32,506 bases of DNA from Rhodospirillales bacterium (lineage in GTDB: Bacteria > Pseudomonadota > Alphaproteobacteria > Rhodospirillales > Casp-alpha2), in the NCBI GenBank assembly GCA_021775105.1, contig JAJFIJ010000166.1, positions 1 to 32,506 of the forward strand. The letters are read 5' to 3'. The notes beneath the pieces were generated by a model. It was not told where the DNA came from, did not search any database, and saw nothing but the letters and a program-made list of their open reading frames with translations. Below, one piece after another: positions 25,345 to 32,506 of this stretch; positions within the stretch are counted from its first letter, which is position 1; each line of letters begins with the position of its first letter. Made by a program: the position numbers and the translations under genes.

Positions 25345-25498
25345 TTCACTTTTGTGCGCGATCAGTGTTATGTTTTGTAAAAGCTGAATATGTTGTCGTG
25401 ATAACGGTAATATGATGATTCCAAATGATATTTACGGAAATTTTATTTTGACCTGATAACCCTGTATGCAACAGGTCCAGACAGAATGGGGATAGGCC

Positions 25499-27043
25499 GT
25501 GGCCAGAATCAGCCTTGTCCGGGATAGTTTGCAAGCCCGATCACCCGAATACGGATTTTCGACCCTGCGTTTGCGTCGGCGCGGGTATCAACGTCTGATC
25601 CTTCTGAAATCACATATCAATTTCTTTTATTTCTGGGAAAAACGATGGTTTTTCGTCGCAATGGCGTTGGGCGCGTTCATGCTGTCACTGCCGGTTCCAA
25701 GCGGCTTGAGCCCGGAAGGCATGATCGTTCTGACCATGTCCGTTGTCGCGACCGTGCTGTTTGTTACCGAACCGATACCATTGCCGACAGTCGCTTTGTT
25801 AATCATCGTCGGTCAGGTGACGCTATTGTCTATACCGTCAACCATTGTTGCCAAAAGTCTGATGACGGATTCCGTTTTGTTCATTATGGGATCGTTGATG
25901 CTGGCGGTCGCTGTCGTCAAACAGAAGCTGGACTAACGCATTGCATGGCTGATTGTTCAGGTAACGGGCACGCAAACATCCAGAATCTGTTTCGGGATTT
26001 CCGTGGTGTCGGGGTTGCTGGCGTCGTTTGTTGGCGAACATACAGTTGCTGCAATGATGTTGCCGGTAGGAATCACCCTGATCACCCTGACGTCTGATGA
26101 CCCCAAGGAAGTGCGAAATCTCGCCGCTGTTCTGTTGTTCTCGATTTCTTATGGCGCTTCAGTTGCCGGTATCGGGACCCCGTCCGGGGGGGCCAGAAAT
26201 GCCATCATGATCGGTTACTGGAAGGAATTCTTTTACGATCCCGCCAATGCCGACACTCATAAATTCCTGATCGATTACCTGAAATGGATGGCTTATGCCT
26301 ATCCGATGTTCCTGCTGCAATTACCCTTTGTCACCGTGATTCTGCTGTTCACGTTCCGTCCGGAATATTCAAACCTGTCTCGGGCGGTCGCCAAATTGCG
26401 TATGCAGGTACAGATGCAGGGCCCGATGAAGGCAGGCGACTGGCTGTCTATCCTGTTCCTGCTGCTCATTTTGTGGGGGTGGGTCGCCATGTCGTCGGAT
26501 ATCGGCATGGGAACAATCGCTATTTTTGGTGCCGCGATATTCCTTATTGCCGGTCTGGTCCGTTGGGAGGATGTCAATTCGGGAGTCAACTGGGGCGTCG
26601 TGCTGCTTTATGCAGCGGCAATCTCGCTTGGTGTGCAGATGAAAAATACCGGTGCGGCGCAATGGATCGCCGAGAATTTTCTCGCCATTCTGGCACCGTT
26701 CGGGGCCGACCACGGAATCGGGTTGTGGGCCGCCGTTTCCGGATTGACGACAGCAGTAACGAATATGATGTCAAACGGTGCTGCCGTTGCGGTTCTTGGC
26801 CCGATTGTGCTGAAGATGGCGACGGTTGCCGGAGAAAGTCCGATTGTCATTGGTTTCATCACAGCCATCTCTTCGGCTTTTGCATACCTTACTGTTGTTG
26901 GCACGCCGGCGTGCACGATTGTTTATGCGTCCGGATATCTGAAGACGACGGATTTTTTGAAAGTCGGATGGCGGATGGCTGTGACGTCGATCATCATTAT
27001 GTTGGTTGCCGCATCGGTCTATTGGCCGTTTCTGGAAGGATAA
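25499..27043 (+). pseudogene. SLC13-family anion transporter gene interrupted by an in-frame TAA
   Basis: Reading one frame from GTG 25499 to TAA 27041-27043 gives a full-length SLC13/DASS-type permease of about 513 residues plus one internal stop at 25934-25936 (codon 146). Before the stop: ILFVTEPIPLP-like VTEPIPLPTVALLIIVGQV and FIMGSLMLAVAVVKQKLD. Directly after it, in frame: RIAWLIVQVTGTQTSRIC, LLASFVGEHTVAAMMLPVGI, GIGTPSGGARNAIMIGYW, SGVNWGVVLLYAAAISLG and NMMSNGAAVAVLGPI. Relatives read LDKR at the break, so one base change AAA/AAG to TAA explains it. No good restart site follows. It lies between the cbb operon and a Usp gene, and may have imported or exported sulfate, sulfite or a dicarboxylate. 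Confidence 0.8.
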
Positions 27044-27062
27044 GGTTTGAGGATTAAATAAA

Positions 27063-28061
27063 ATGATTTTCAAACATGATGACGAGCATGACGAGGAACT
27101 CGAAAGACTTCGGGAGTTTCGAAAGAACAGGTTTCGGGTTCTGGTTTGTATTGACGGTTCAGATGAATCCTATCTTGGCGTTCGTTACGCCGCAGAAATC
27201 GCTAGTAGCGATGAATGTGATATCGTTCTCCTGTATGTACGCCCGATTGATCAAGGGCTTCGCAGTGGCGGGCTACAGGTCCGCGTCGCGCGCCAGAACA
27301 TGATGGAGTGGGGACTGGAACTGCCGGGCATTCAGCACCTCAAGAATGGTCTTGAAATGCTGGTCGATGGAAAAACGCTGGAGGACGAGTGGGAACTTCA
27401 TTCCAATCATGCGGATGTCTGGGGAGACCCGCTGGGCGATAATAAAATCGAATATCGTCATGCCAATGGTAAAAGTATCGTTCTCAAGCTGAAAACCGCC
27501 CCCGAACCTGCCAGCGGTATTCTCGACCAATATGAACTGGGGCCCTATAACCTGATCATTCTCGGTGCTCCCAGTCATTGGCGGGCCGAATGGAATTCAT
27601 TCTGGGGGGCGGGCGTTGTCCAGAAAGTTGCGACCATGTCACCGTGTTCAGTCCTGATCGCTCGCGAATCAGGAAGCGAAGAGGTGCGAAACCATGGACA
27701 CCTGATCTGCACGGACGGAACTGCACATTCGCTTGATTCACTCTGCCGTGATGCCGTTCTGGCCCAACATTGCGGGCACCCTATTACCCTGTTTGCCGTG
27801 GCACGCAACGGTGATTCCGAAGACGAAGCCAAGGATATTCTGCAAGAGGCAAAAGCGATGCTGGCCGAGATGGGTGTAAAAGTTCACGCGACCATCATTG
27901 GCAGGGGAGATCCGGTAAAAGCCATTGTCGAAACCGGGCGCGGTTTTGACATCATCTCGGTATCTGATTCAGGAAAAAGCCGTTTCAAGCGGTTTCTGTT
28001 GGGAAGCGTCTCGTTCAGCGTCATGGGACAAGCCCAGACATCGGTTCTGAATGTACACTGA
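27063..28061 (+). CDS. Universal stress protein with two Usp domains
   Basis: A 332-residue cytosolic protein. The first Usp domain (about 23-202) starts FRVLVCIDGSDESYLGVRYA and ends NLIILGAPSHWRAEWN and VATMSPCSVLIARESG; it is extended by an insertion of about 60 residues (LEMLVDGKTLEDEW...). A second, shorter domain (about 209-332) starts GHLICTDGTAHSLDSLCRDA and ends GSVSFSVMGQAQTSVLNVH. The ATP-binding GxxG-9x-G(S/T) pattern is degenerate in both. Usp proteins respond to stress or energy status. The ATG lies 20 bases after the broken SLC13 gene, suggesting co-transcription and a possible regulatory role on the transporter, which is inference. It converges with another usp gene. Confidence 0.8.
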   Translation: MIFKHDDEHDEELERLREFRKNRFRVLVCIDGSDESYLGVRYAAEIASSDECDIVLLYVRPIDQGLRSGGLQVRVARQNMMEWGLELPGIQHLKNGLEMLVDGKTLEDEWELHSNHADVWGDPLGDNKIEYRHANGKSIVLKLKTAPEPASGILDQYELGPYNLIILGAPSHWRAEWNSFWGAGVVQKVATMSPCSVLIARESGSEEVRNHGHLICTDGTAHSLDSLCRDAVLAQHCGHPITLFAVARNGDSEDEAKDILQEAKAMLAEMGVKVHATIIGRGDPVKAIVETGRGFDIISVSDSGKSRFKRFLLGSVSFSVMGQAQTSVLNVH

Positions 28062-28066
28062 CCTGT

Positions 28067-28564
28067 TCAGGTGATGGCGTCGATTTCTTCTTCACTCAGG
28101 CTGCCGGGCACGATGGTAACCGGGACCCGAAGCCGCCCGGCCATTTTTTCAACCAGATAGGTAATCAGGGGGCCAGGACCGTCTGTGCCGGTTGCGGCAC
28201 CCAGGACCAGCAGCGCAATATCGGTTTCTTCATTGATAAGATCGACGACCTCTTCACGAATTTTTCCTTCCCGGATATAGCAAGTTGGCATCTTCCCTGT
28301 ACGTTTCTGGACCACGGAGGAGACGACCTGAAGAAGTTCTTCCGCTTCTTCTCGGGCCTCCTCGCGCATACGCTCGCCAATCGCCATCCAGTGCTGAAAT
28401 TCTGCAGGCTGCATAACGTAAAGAAGCGATACCCGACGCCCCGTCCTGTTTGCGCGCCGACAGGCAAAGCGAAGCGCATTAGCCATTTCTTCGCTTTCAT
28501 CGACTACACAAAGGAAGGAACGGTTGTCTTCTGTTGTCGAGGGTTCTGTATCCTGATCACTCAC
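28067..28564 (-). CDS. Universal stress protein (single Usp domain)
   Basis: A 165-residue Usp family protein: SFLCVVDESEEMANALRFAC at the N-terminus, RRVSLLYVMQPAEF, then EVVDLINEETDIALLVLGAA and the C-terminal nucleotide-associated region LITYLVEKMAGRLRVPVTIVP. I prefer GTG 28564 as start because AGGTGA lies 5 bases upstream; GTG 28573 in the same frame is the alternative and would add three residues. It is the last gene of a three-gene operon with the TauE/SafE exporter and TIGR02186 protein. Genes of this trio often occur together in Alphaproteobacteria, which suggests the Usp domain modulates the exporter (inference). Confidence 0.85.
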   Translation of the reverse strand: MSDQDTEPSTTEDNRSFLCVVDESEEMANALRFACRRANRTGRRVSLLYVMQPAEFQHWMAIGERMREEAREEAEELLQVVSSVVQKRTGKMPTCYIREGKIREEVVDLINEETDIALLVLGAATGTDGPGPLITYLVEKMAGRLRVPVTIVPGSLSEEEIDAIT

Positions 28565-28579
28565 GAGATTCACCTGCTA

Positions 28580-29332
28580 TCAAGCTTTGCGGAAGGCCGC
28601 GTTCGCCGCCCAACCCGCAAAACAGGCCACGACAACAGCCAGTATACCATAGGCGAAGGAATGGCGATGGGCAAAATCATAGACACTGGCTTCGACACCG
28701 AATTTGCGCACATTCAGTATGGTCGTATGGGAATCCACCAGTTCTCCCTTGCGGATCAGATAGGTTTCGATACCGAAAGTTCCAACCGAAACATTGGCGG
28801 GAAAGCGGATATTGGTTCGGAACAGACGGTTGCCCTTGAAGATCAAAGGCTGGGGATCCCATGTGTATAGGCCCTGGCGCTGTTTGTTACGGAGCAGGGC
28901 ATGGCGGAAATGATCCCAGTCCCCGGTTATCTGTGACGTGTCTTTTGGATTGAATTGAAGGTTTTCAAGCCCGATCTGGTGAATATTGGCAATTCCGCCC
29001 GGAAGGAATTCGTCAAGCGAACGGTTTGATGCCATGGCGTAGAATGCCGGAACATCTTCCAGTGTGATTTCATCCTTGTTTACCCAGACGCCAAGAACCC
29101 GGTCTTTCTTGCGCACGGTTTGATCTTGTATGGGGCCACGAACGACAATGACAATATCGCCATCTCCCGGCGCAACACCGAACAGCAACAGGTCTGTCCC
29201 GGAAAACCCGGCTGTGATCTGGACGACAGGATCGGCCAGGTCAACGGAAATTTCACTGGCATGCGCGGATCGGGCAATCCCCAGTACCAGAGCAATACCC
29301 AGCAATAGCGGAAGGATACGGTTAATCATCAA
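28580..29332 (-). CDS. TIGR02186 / Alph_Pro_TM family protein
   Basis: A 250-residue protein with a cleavable-looking N-terminal signal (RILPLLLGIALVLGIARSAHA), a periplasmic domain (EISVDLADPVVQITAGFSGT, DIVIVVRGP, LGVWVNKDEI) and one C-terminal membrane helix (YGILAVVVACFAGWAANAAF). This arrangement and the ITAGFSGTDLLLFG and VWVNKD patterns identify the alphaproteobacterial transmembrane family PF09608. The function is unknown, but these genes are regularly next to TauE/SafE exporters. Here the ATG overlaps the exporter's stop (ATGA at 29329-29332), showing translational coupling. It probably forms a complex with, or delivers substrate to, the exporter. Confidence 0.88.
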   Translation of the reverse strand: MMINRILPLLLGIALVLGIARSAHASEISVDLADPVVQITAGFSGTDLLLFGVAPGDGDIVIVVRGPIQDQTVRKKDRVLGVWVNKDEITLEDVPAFYAMASNRSLDEFLPGGIANIHQIGLENLQFNPKDTSQITGDWDHFRHALLRNKQRQGLYTWDPQPLIFKGNRLFRTNIRFPANVSVGTFGIETYLIRKGELVDSHTTILNVRKFGVEASVYDFAHRHSFAYGILAVVVACFAGWAANAAFRKA

Positions 29333-30243
29333 TGACCACCTCCGCCACCAAGCGAATAAAGGTCGTCGGGTGTGATCATCAAATCAAATGACAGTTTGGC
29401 GCAGACGCCAAGTACGATCAACGCCAGCAGGCCGCGCAACTGTTCGCCCTTCAGAAGACCGCCGAGTTTGGCGCCAACCTGCGCACCGATGACGCCACCA
29501 ATCATCAACAGCAAAGCGAGTACAACATCCACTGTCTGATTGTTGACCGCCTGAAGAACGGTCACGTTGGCGGTCACGAATATGATTTGCAGCAAGGACG
29601 TGCCAACCACGACAGATGTCGGCATGCCTAGCAGATAGATCATTGCTGGGACCATGACGAAGCCGCCGCCAACCCCCATGATTGCTGCCAGCAGGCCGAC
29701 GAAAAAGCCAATCGCAAGAGGCAACAGGGCGCTGATATAAAGCCGTGATTTCCGGAACCGCATCTTGAATGGCAGGCCATGCATCCAGGTATGATGATGG
29801 GCTTTGGTCTTGACGGAATGTTTGGTCGCCCGCATGGATTTGATGCTTTCAACCAGCATCAGTGAACCGATGATCGTCAGGAATACGACATAAGACAGTT
29901 TGATAACCAGATCGATCTGGCCCAATTCACGCAGCACCGAAAACAGCCAGACACCGAACGATGAGCCAAGAACACCACCAACCAGCAGGACACCGCCCAT
30001 CTTGATGTCAACATTGCCGCGTCGCCAGTGTGCGAGCACACCTGATACTGATGAGGCGACAATTTGATTGGCTTCCGTTGCCACGGCAACCGCCGAAGGA
30101 ATGCCCATGAAGAACAGCAGGGGGGTCATCAGGAAGCCGCCACCGACACCAAAAATTCCGGATAGCATACCAACGCCGCCGCCGAGGCCGAGCAACACGA
30201 ATATGTTGACGGACATTTCAGCAATGGGAAGATAAATCTGCAT
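29329..30243 (-). CDS. TauE/SafE family sulfite exporter
   Basis: A 304-residue membrane protein with about eight hydrophobic segments in two homologous halves. Each half contains a GIFGVGGG-type signature: GGVGMLSGIFGVGGGFLMTP near residue 22-40 and AAIMGVGGGFVMVPAM in the second half. SAVAVATEANQIVASSVSG lies in between. TauE/SafE proteins export sulfite, sulfoacetate or related anions. The start MQIYLPIAEMS at 30243 fits family N-termini; an ATG at 30267 is possible but lacks family similarity. First gene of the operon with TIGR02186 and Usp proteins. In an autotroph it may handle sulfite from sulfur oxidation, which is inference. Confidence 0.9.
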   Translation of the reverse strand: MQIYLPIAEMSVNIFVLLGLGGGVGMLSGIFGVGGGFLMTPLLFFMGIPSAVAVATEANQIVASSVSGVLAHWRRGNVDIKMGGVLLVGGVLGSSFGVWLFSVLRELGQIDLVIKLSYVVFLTIIGSLMLVESIKSMRATKHSVKTKAHHHTWMHGLPFKMRFRKSRLYISALLPLAIGFFVGLLAAIMGVGGGFVMVPAMIYLLGMPTSVVVGTSLLQIIFVTANVTVLQAVNNQTVDVVLALLLMIGGVIGAQVGAKLGGLLKGEQLRGLLALIVLGVCAKLSFDLMITPDDLYSLGGGGGH

Positions 30244-30517
30244 GGTGGCGTATTCCAATGGTCCCAAACAGGGATGCCTGTGTCACCTTATGATCAAACC
30301 TGAATTTTCGTTAAGACATAAAGGCTTAGTGGGCTTTTAGGTGATTGACCAAGGGCTGTCAATCAGGGCGCGCAGTTGGTCTGCACATCCTTTGGTAATT
30401 GGCTCCCGATTACCCGCACATTCAGTAATTCCGGTACATCCGGTTTACCCTATCTTAAGGCAGAAGGGGCATAGTGGCTGTTGTATAGGTGGTTAAGAAT
30501 TTACGGGTTTGGCAGAT
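30244..30517. promoter_or_regulatory. Divergent intergenic region between TauE and AsmA genes
   Basis: A 274-base non-coding gap must contain promoters for both flanking genes. I see no small gene, tRNA or strong hairpin in it, and no promoter pair that can be assigned with confidence. Confidence 0.4.
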
Positions 30518-32284
30518 ATGACCGACACCATGATGTCCTCGTCCGGTGCAATTGCTGTTCGACGGATGCTGTTTGGTCTGGGAGGTATACTGTCATCTAT
30601 TGTATTGGGCCTGTTTTTGTTGCCCTATCTGCTTCCTGCCAGCGTTGAAAAATCCATCGTTTCAAGCGTTCTGGAAAAGGCCTTTCAGCGACCCGTCATT
30701 ATTTCAGGCGATGTCGCATTTTCCGTGCTTCCGAACATTCTGCTTTCGGCAAACAACATCGTCGTGCCTGCCGCAGAAAACACTGAGCTTCCGGTTCTTG
30801 TCGATATTGCATCGCTACAGCTGGAAGTCGGGGCAGTGCCGCTTCTGTCAAATGTTCTCGACATCAGTCGACTGTCGATAGATCAGCCGGTCTTTCGCTT
30901 CAGTCGGGACCAGCAAGGCAGAACCAACTGGCAAGCGTATCAGGCGGCAAATCCCGTCCGCGCGATTAGAAAGCCTGACTTTGACTGGGGCTGGTGGCAT
31001 GACCTGAAGATTGGTGATGTTCGTTTGAACGATGGCCGGTTGGTGTTTGACGACAGGTTGTTACGTCACAAAATTACTGGCCAAAACCTTGTTCTGCGCG
31101 CCAGTATCTCCCGCATAACCGGTGCCGATGACGGCCTGTCCGTTGACGGCGGTATGGACATCAATGGTGAGGCGGTTCGCCTTCAACTGGACCTCGGGTC
31201 GATGAAGCGGTTTCTGTCGGGGGGACGGATGCCGGTGATTGCAGAACTTTCCGCTGTTCCCTTGACCGTTCGGTATCAAGGGACAATGGCCAAGCGCCAG
31301 TATGTTGTTACGGAAGGTCAGGTGTCCGTCGATACACCGAGTGTCAAGCGGGTGGAAGATTGGCTTGGCCGGGTGTTTGCGAGACCGGTTAGCGGCGGAC
31401 TTGACTGGAAGTTCCGATTCTTTGCCAATGGAAACCGTACCGCATTTGATGACATACGTCTCGAAATGGGTAATGGCCGGTATTCGGGAAATCTGCGTCT
31501 GGATGCCGGGAGCAGTGGATACCGGATGGACGGGGTTGTCTCAGCGACGAACATGGACTTTGGTGCATTGTCAAATGTATTTTCCGGAATTGGGTGGCTT
31601 GATGGAGTAGCAGGGGGGGTCCGCCTGGGGTGGAGAAAAGCATCGTTCGGGGATTTAAAATTCGACGAAGGCGAATTGCGGATCGCCTTGCTACCGGAGA
31701 AACAACGGATTGAACTGGATTTGATCCGAATGGCGATGTACGGCGGGCGCGCCAGCGGTCTTGTCAAAATCGTCAAGCGTGAGGGCATGACTTCAATCGA
31801 TGCAAACGTTGAAGTGTCTCGAATAAATTCCGGTAACCTGCTTGCCGGGCTGCGCGCTTCGGCATCATTGATGGGCGATGCAAATATCCGTCTCGGGCTG
31901 TTTTCCGTCGGCAGCAGCACCGAAGAGATGCTGGCGGCCTTAAGGGGGAACGGGGAATTCAACATCATTCAGGGCGCAGTCAAAAGTGCCAGTCTGGCAG
32001 AACACCTTCGTGTCGCGAATCGCGATGCGCTTGGTTTTTCACAGTTGATCGGTAGTTTTTCCATTGACCGGGGAATAGTCGAAGGGCGTGATCTGTTGCT
32101 GAAAGCCGAACAACTCAGCCTTGTGGGGGATGGTCTGGTCGATCTTTCAAGCGGTGAGGTTAATATTCATCTTCAGTCACTGTCACGGGCTAGGGAAGGT
32201 AGCGGTAAAAATATACAAAAAGTGCGCCCCTTCCGGATGCAGGGAACATTGGCTGAAATTGAAATTTTCGAAGAAGAGGGCTAA
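30518..32284 (+). CDS. AsmA-family envelope protein
   Basis: A 588-residue protein from the ATG at 30518. A TTG three codons upstream is the other possible start, and neither has a strong ribosome-binding site. One N-terminal membrane helix (about residues 20-45: GLGGILSSIVLGLFLLPYLL) is followed by the AsmA opening VEKSIVSSVLEKAFQRPVII and a long beta-rich periplasmic part. The C-terminal AsmA region has GNGEFNIIQGAVKSASLAEH and EGRDLLLKAEQLSLVGDGLVDLSSGEVNI. AsmA/TamB-like proteins span the periplasm and are tied to outer-membrane assembly and phospholipid transport. It is somewhat shorter than E. coli AsmA (617). No partner genes adjoin it. It converges with fliG. Confidence 0.85.
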   Translation: MTDTMMSSSGAIAVRRMLFGLGGILSSIVLGLFLLPYLLPASVEKSIVSSVLEKAFQRPVIISGDVAFSVLPNILLSANNIVVPAAENTELPVLVDIASLQLEVGAVPLLSNVLDISRLSIDQPVFRFSRDQQGRTNWQAYQAANPVRAIRKPDFDWGWWHDLKIGDVRLNDGRLVFDDRLLRHKITGQNLVLRASISRITGADDGLSVDGGMDINGEAVRLQLDLGSMKRFLSGGRMPVIAELSAVPLTVRYQGTMAKRQYVVTEGQVSVDTPSVKRVEDWLGRVFARPVSGGLDWKFRFFANGNRTAFDDIRLEMGNGRYSGNLRLDAGSSGYRMDGVVSATNMDFGALSNVFSGIGWLDGVAGGVRLGWRKASFGDLKFDEGELRIALLPEKQRIELDLIRMAMYGGRASGLVKIVKREGMTSIDANVEVSRINSGNLLAGLRASASLMGDANIRLGLFSVGSSTEEMLAALRGNGEFNIIQGAVKSASLAEHLRVANRDALGFSQLIGSFSIDRGIVEGRDLLLKAEQLSLVGDGLVDLSSGEVNIHLQSLSRAREGSGKNIQKVRPFRMQGTLAEIEIFEEEG

Positions 32285-32296
32285 AATAGAATCAGA

Positions 32297-32314
32297 GCAA
32301 ATGGGTTCATTTGC
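32297..32314 (+). repeat. Hairpin in the asmA-fliG gap, copy 2 of a repeat
   Basis: GCAAATG-GGTT-CATTTGC is a perfect 7-base stem with a 4-base loop, 12 bases after the asmA-like stop and between convergent genes. It differs from the copy at 20905-20922 at only two positions, one in the stem (A for G, keeping the pair) and one in the loop. Confidence 0.6.
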
Positions 32315-32343
32315 GACCGTGACTTTGCGTGAACAGCAACCCT

Positions 32344-32506
32344 CTAGAACACCAGTTCATCTTCATCTCCGCCTGTGGCAATGACGATTTCTCCGGCATC
32401 GGCGAGGGCTTTTGCGGTCTGCACAATACCGGACTGGGCTTCGTCGACGTCTTTCAGACGGACAGCGCCAAGCGCTTCCATGTCTTCTTTCATCATCTTG
32501 CCGGCG
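32344..32506 (-). CDS. fliG: Flagellar motor switch protein FliG, C-terminal end, partial
   Basis: On the minus strand the frame entering from the right edge encodes KMMKEDMEALGAVRLKDVDE, then AQSGIVQTAKALADAGEIVI and ends GGDEDELVF before TAG at 32344-32346. This is the C-terminal helix pair of FliG (EDxExxGPVRLxDVExAQxxIVxxAKxLxxxGEI), the region that follows the torque-generating charged helix. FliG is the rotor component that interacts with MotA and FliM/FliN. The gene extends beyond the window. It shows the organism is flagellated and that a flagellar cluster probably begins here. Confidence 0.88.
   Translation of the reverse strand, partial: AGKMMKEDMEALGAVRLKDVDEAQSGIVQTAKALADAGEIVIATGGDEDELVF

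Noticed and set aside
25645-26097. Frameshift of the SLC13 gene, suggested by an overlapping open frame across the stop
   Set aside because: The two transporter fragments are in the same frame, so a single nonsense codon explains the break and no frameshift is needed.

Overview
The window looks like a chromosomal segment of a free-living, probably marine or aquatic alphaproteobacterium, most likely from the Rhodospirillales. The evidence is a DUF2336 HEAT-like protein, an Alph_Pro_TM/TIGR02186 protein coupled to a TauE/SafE exporter, a tRNA-His gene with encoded CCA, and the end of fliG. There is no phage, insertion sequence or CRISPR array. Base composition is moderately G+C-rich by eye, with A+T-rich intergenic stretches at about 1912-2255 and 12247-12647.

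Left part (1-7.6 kb). This holds the 3' end of an acyl-CoA synthetase-like gene, an amidohydrolase-fold protein missing most metal ligands, a tiny DUF1127-like protein, a RidA-family protein and a large lipoprotein of unknown role. Two fold-type I aminotransferases follow, divergently arranged. The rightward one is in tandem with a thiamine-diphosphate enzyme, which suggests an amino acid -> 2-oxo acid -> decarboxylation or ligation route.

Middle (7.6-17.4 kb). This holds tRNA-His, a 39-residue membrane peptide, a cyclic-nucleotide-binding protein, a PilZ protein (likely c-di-GMP sensor), the DUF2336 protein and an SLC13-type anion transporter with RCK_C/TrkA-C-like domains. Next come an ABC exporter pair, a conserved hypothetical, an AA_synth (DUF1185) protein, BolA, a small periplasmic cytochrome c, and a NarL/LuxR-type regulator whose receiver domain lacks the phospho-acceptor aspartate.

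The core is an uninterrupted Calvin-Benson-Bassham cluster (17.5-25.3 kb): glpX-type FBPase/SBPase, phosphoribulokinase, Form IA RuBisCO large and small subunits, transketolase, class II FBP aldolase and ribulose-5-phosphate 3-epimerase. It supplies most of the RuBP-regeneration branch plus carboxylation. No cbbR, cbbQ/cbbO, cbbX or carboxysome genes are in the window. The orphan regulator directly upstream is the obvious local candidate for control.

Right part (25.5-32.5 kb). A second SLC13-family transporter is interrupted by an in-frame TAA at codon 146. It is followed by a tandem-domain universal stress protein, and facing it is an operon of TauE/SafE exporter, TIGR02186 protein and a second Usp. 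The window ends with an AsmA-family protein and the convergent 3' end of fliG. A small hairpin sequence is shared between the cbbL-cbbS gap and the asmA-fliG gap.

The points most worth checking are the aspartate-less regulator beside the Calvin operon with a hairpin over its ribosome-binding region, the nonsense codon in the SLC13 gene, the repeated hairpin, and the metal-ligand-depleted amidohydrolase.
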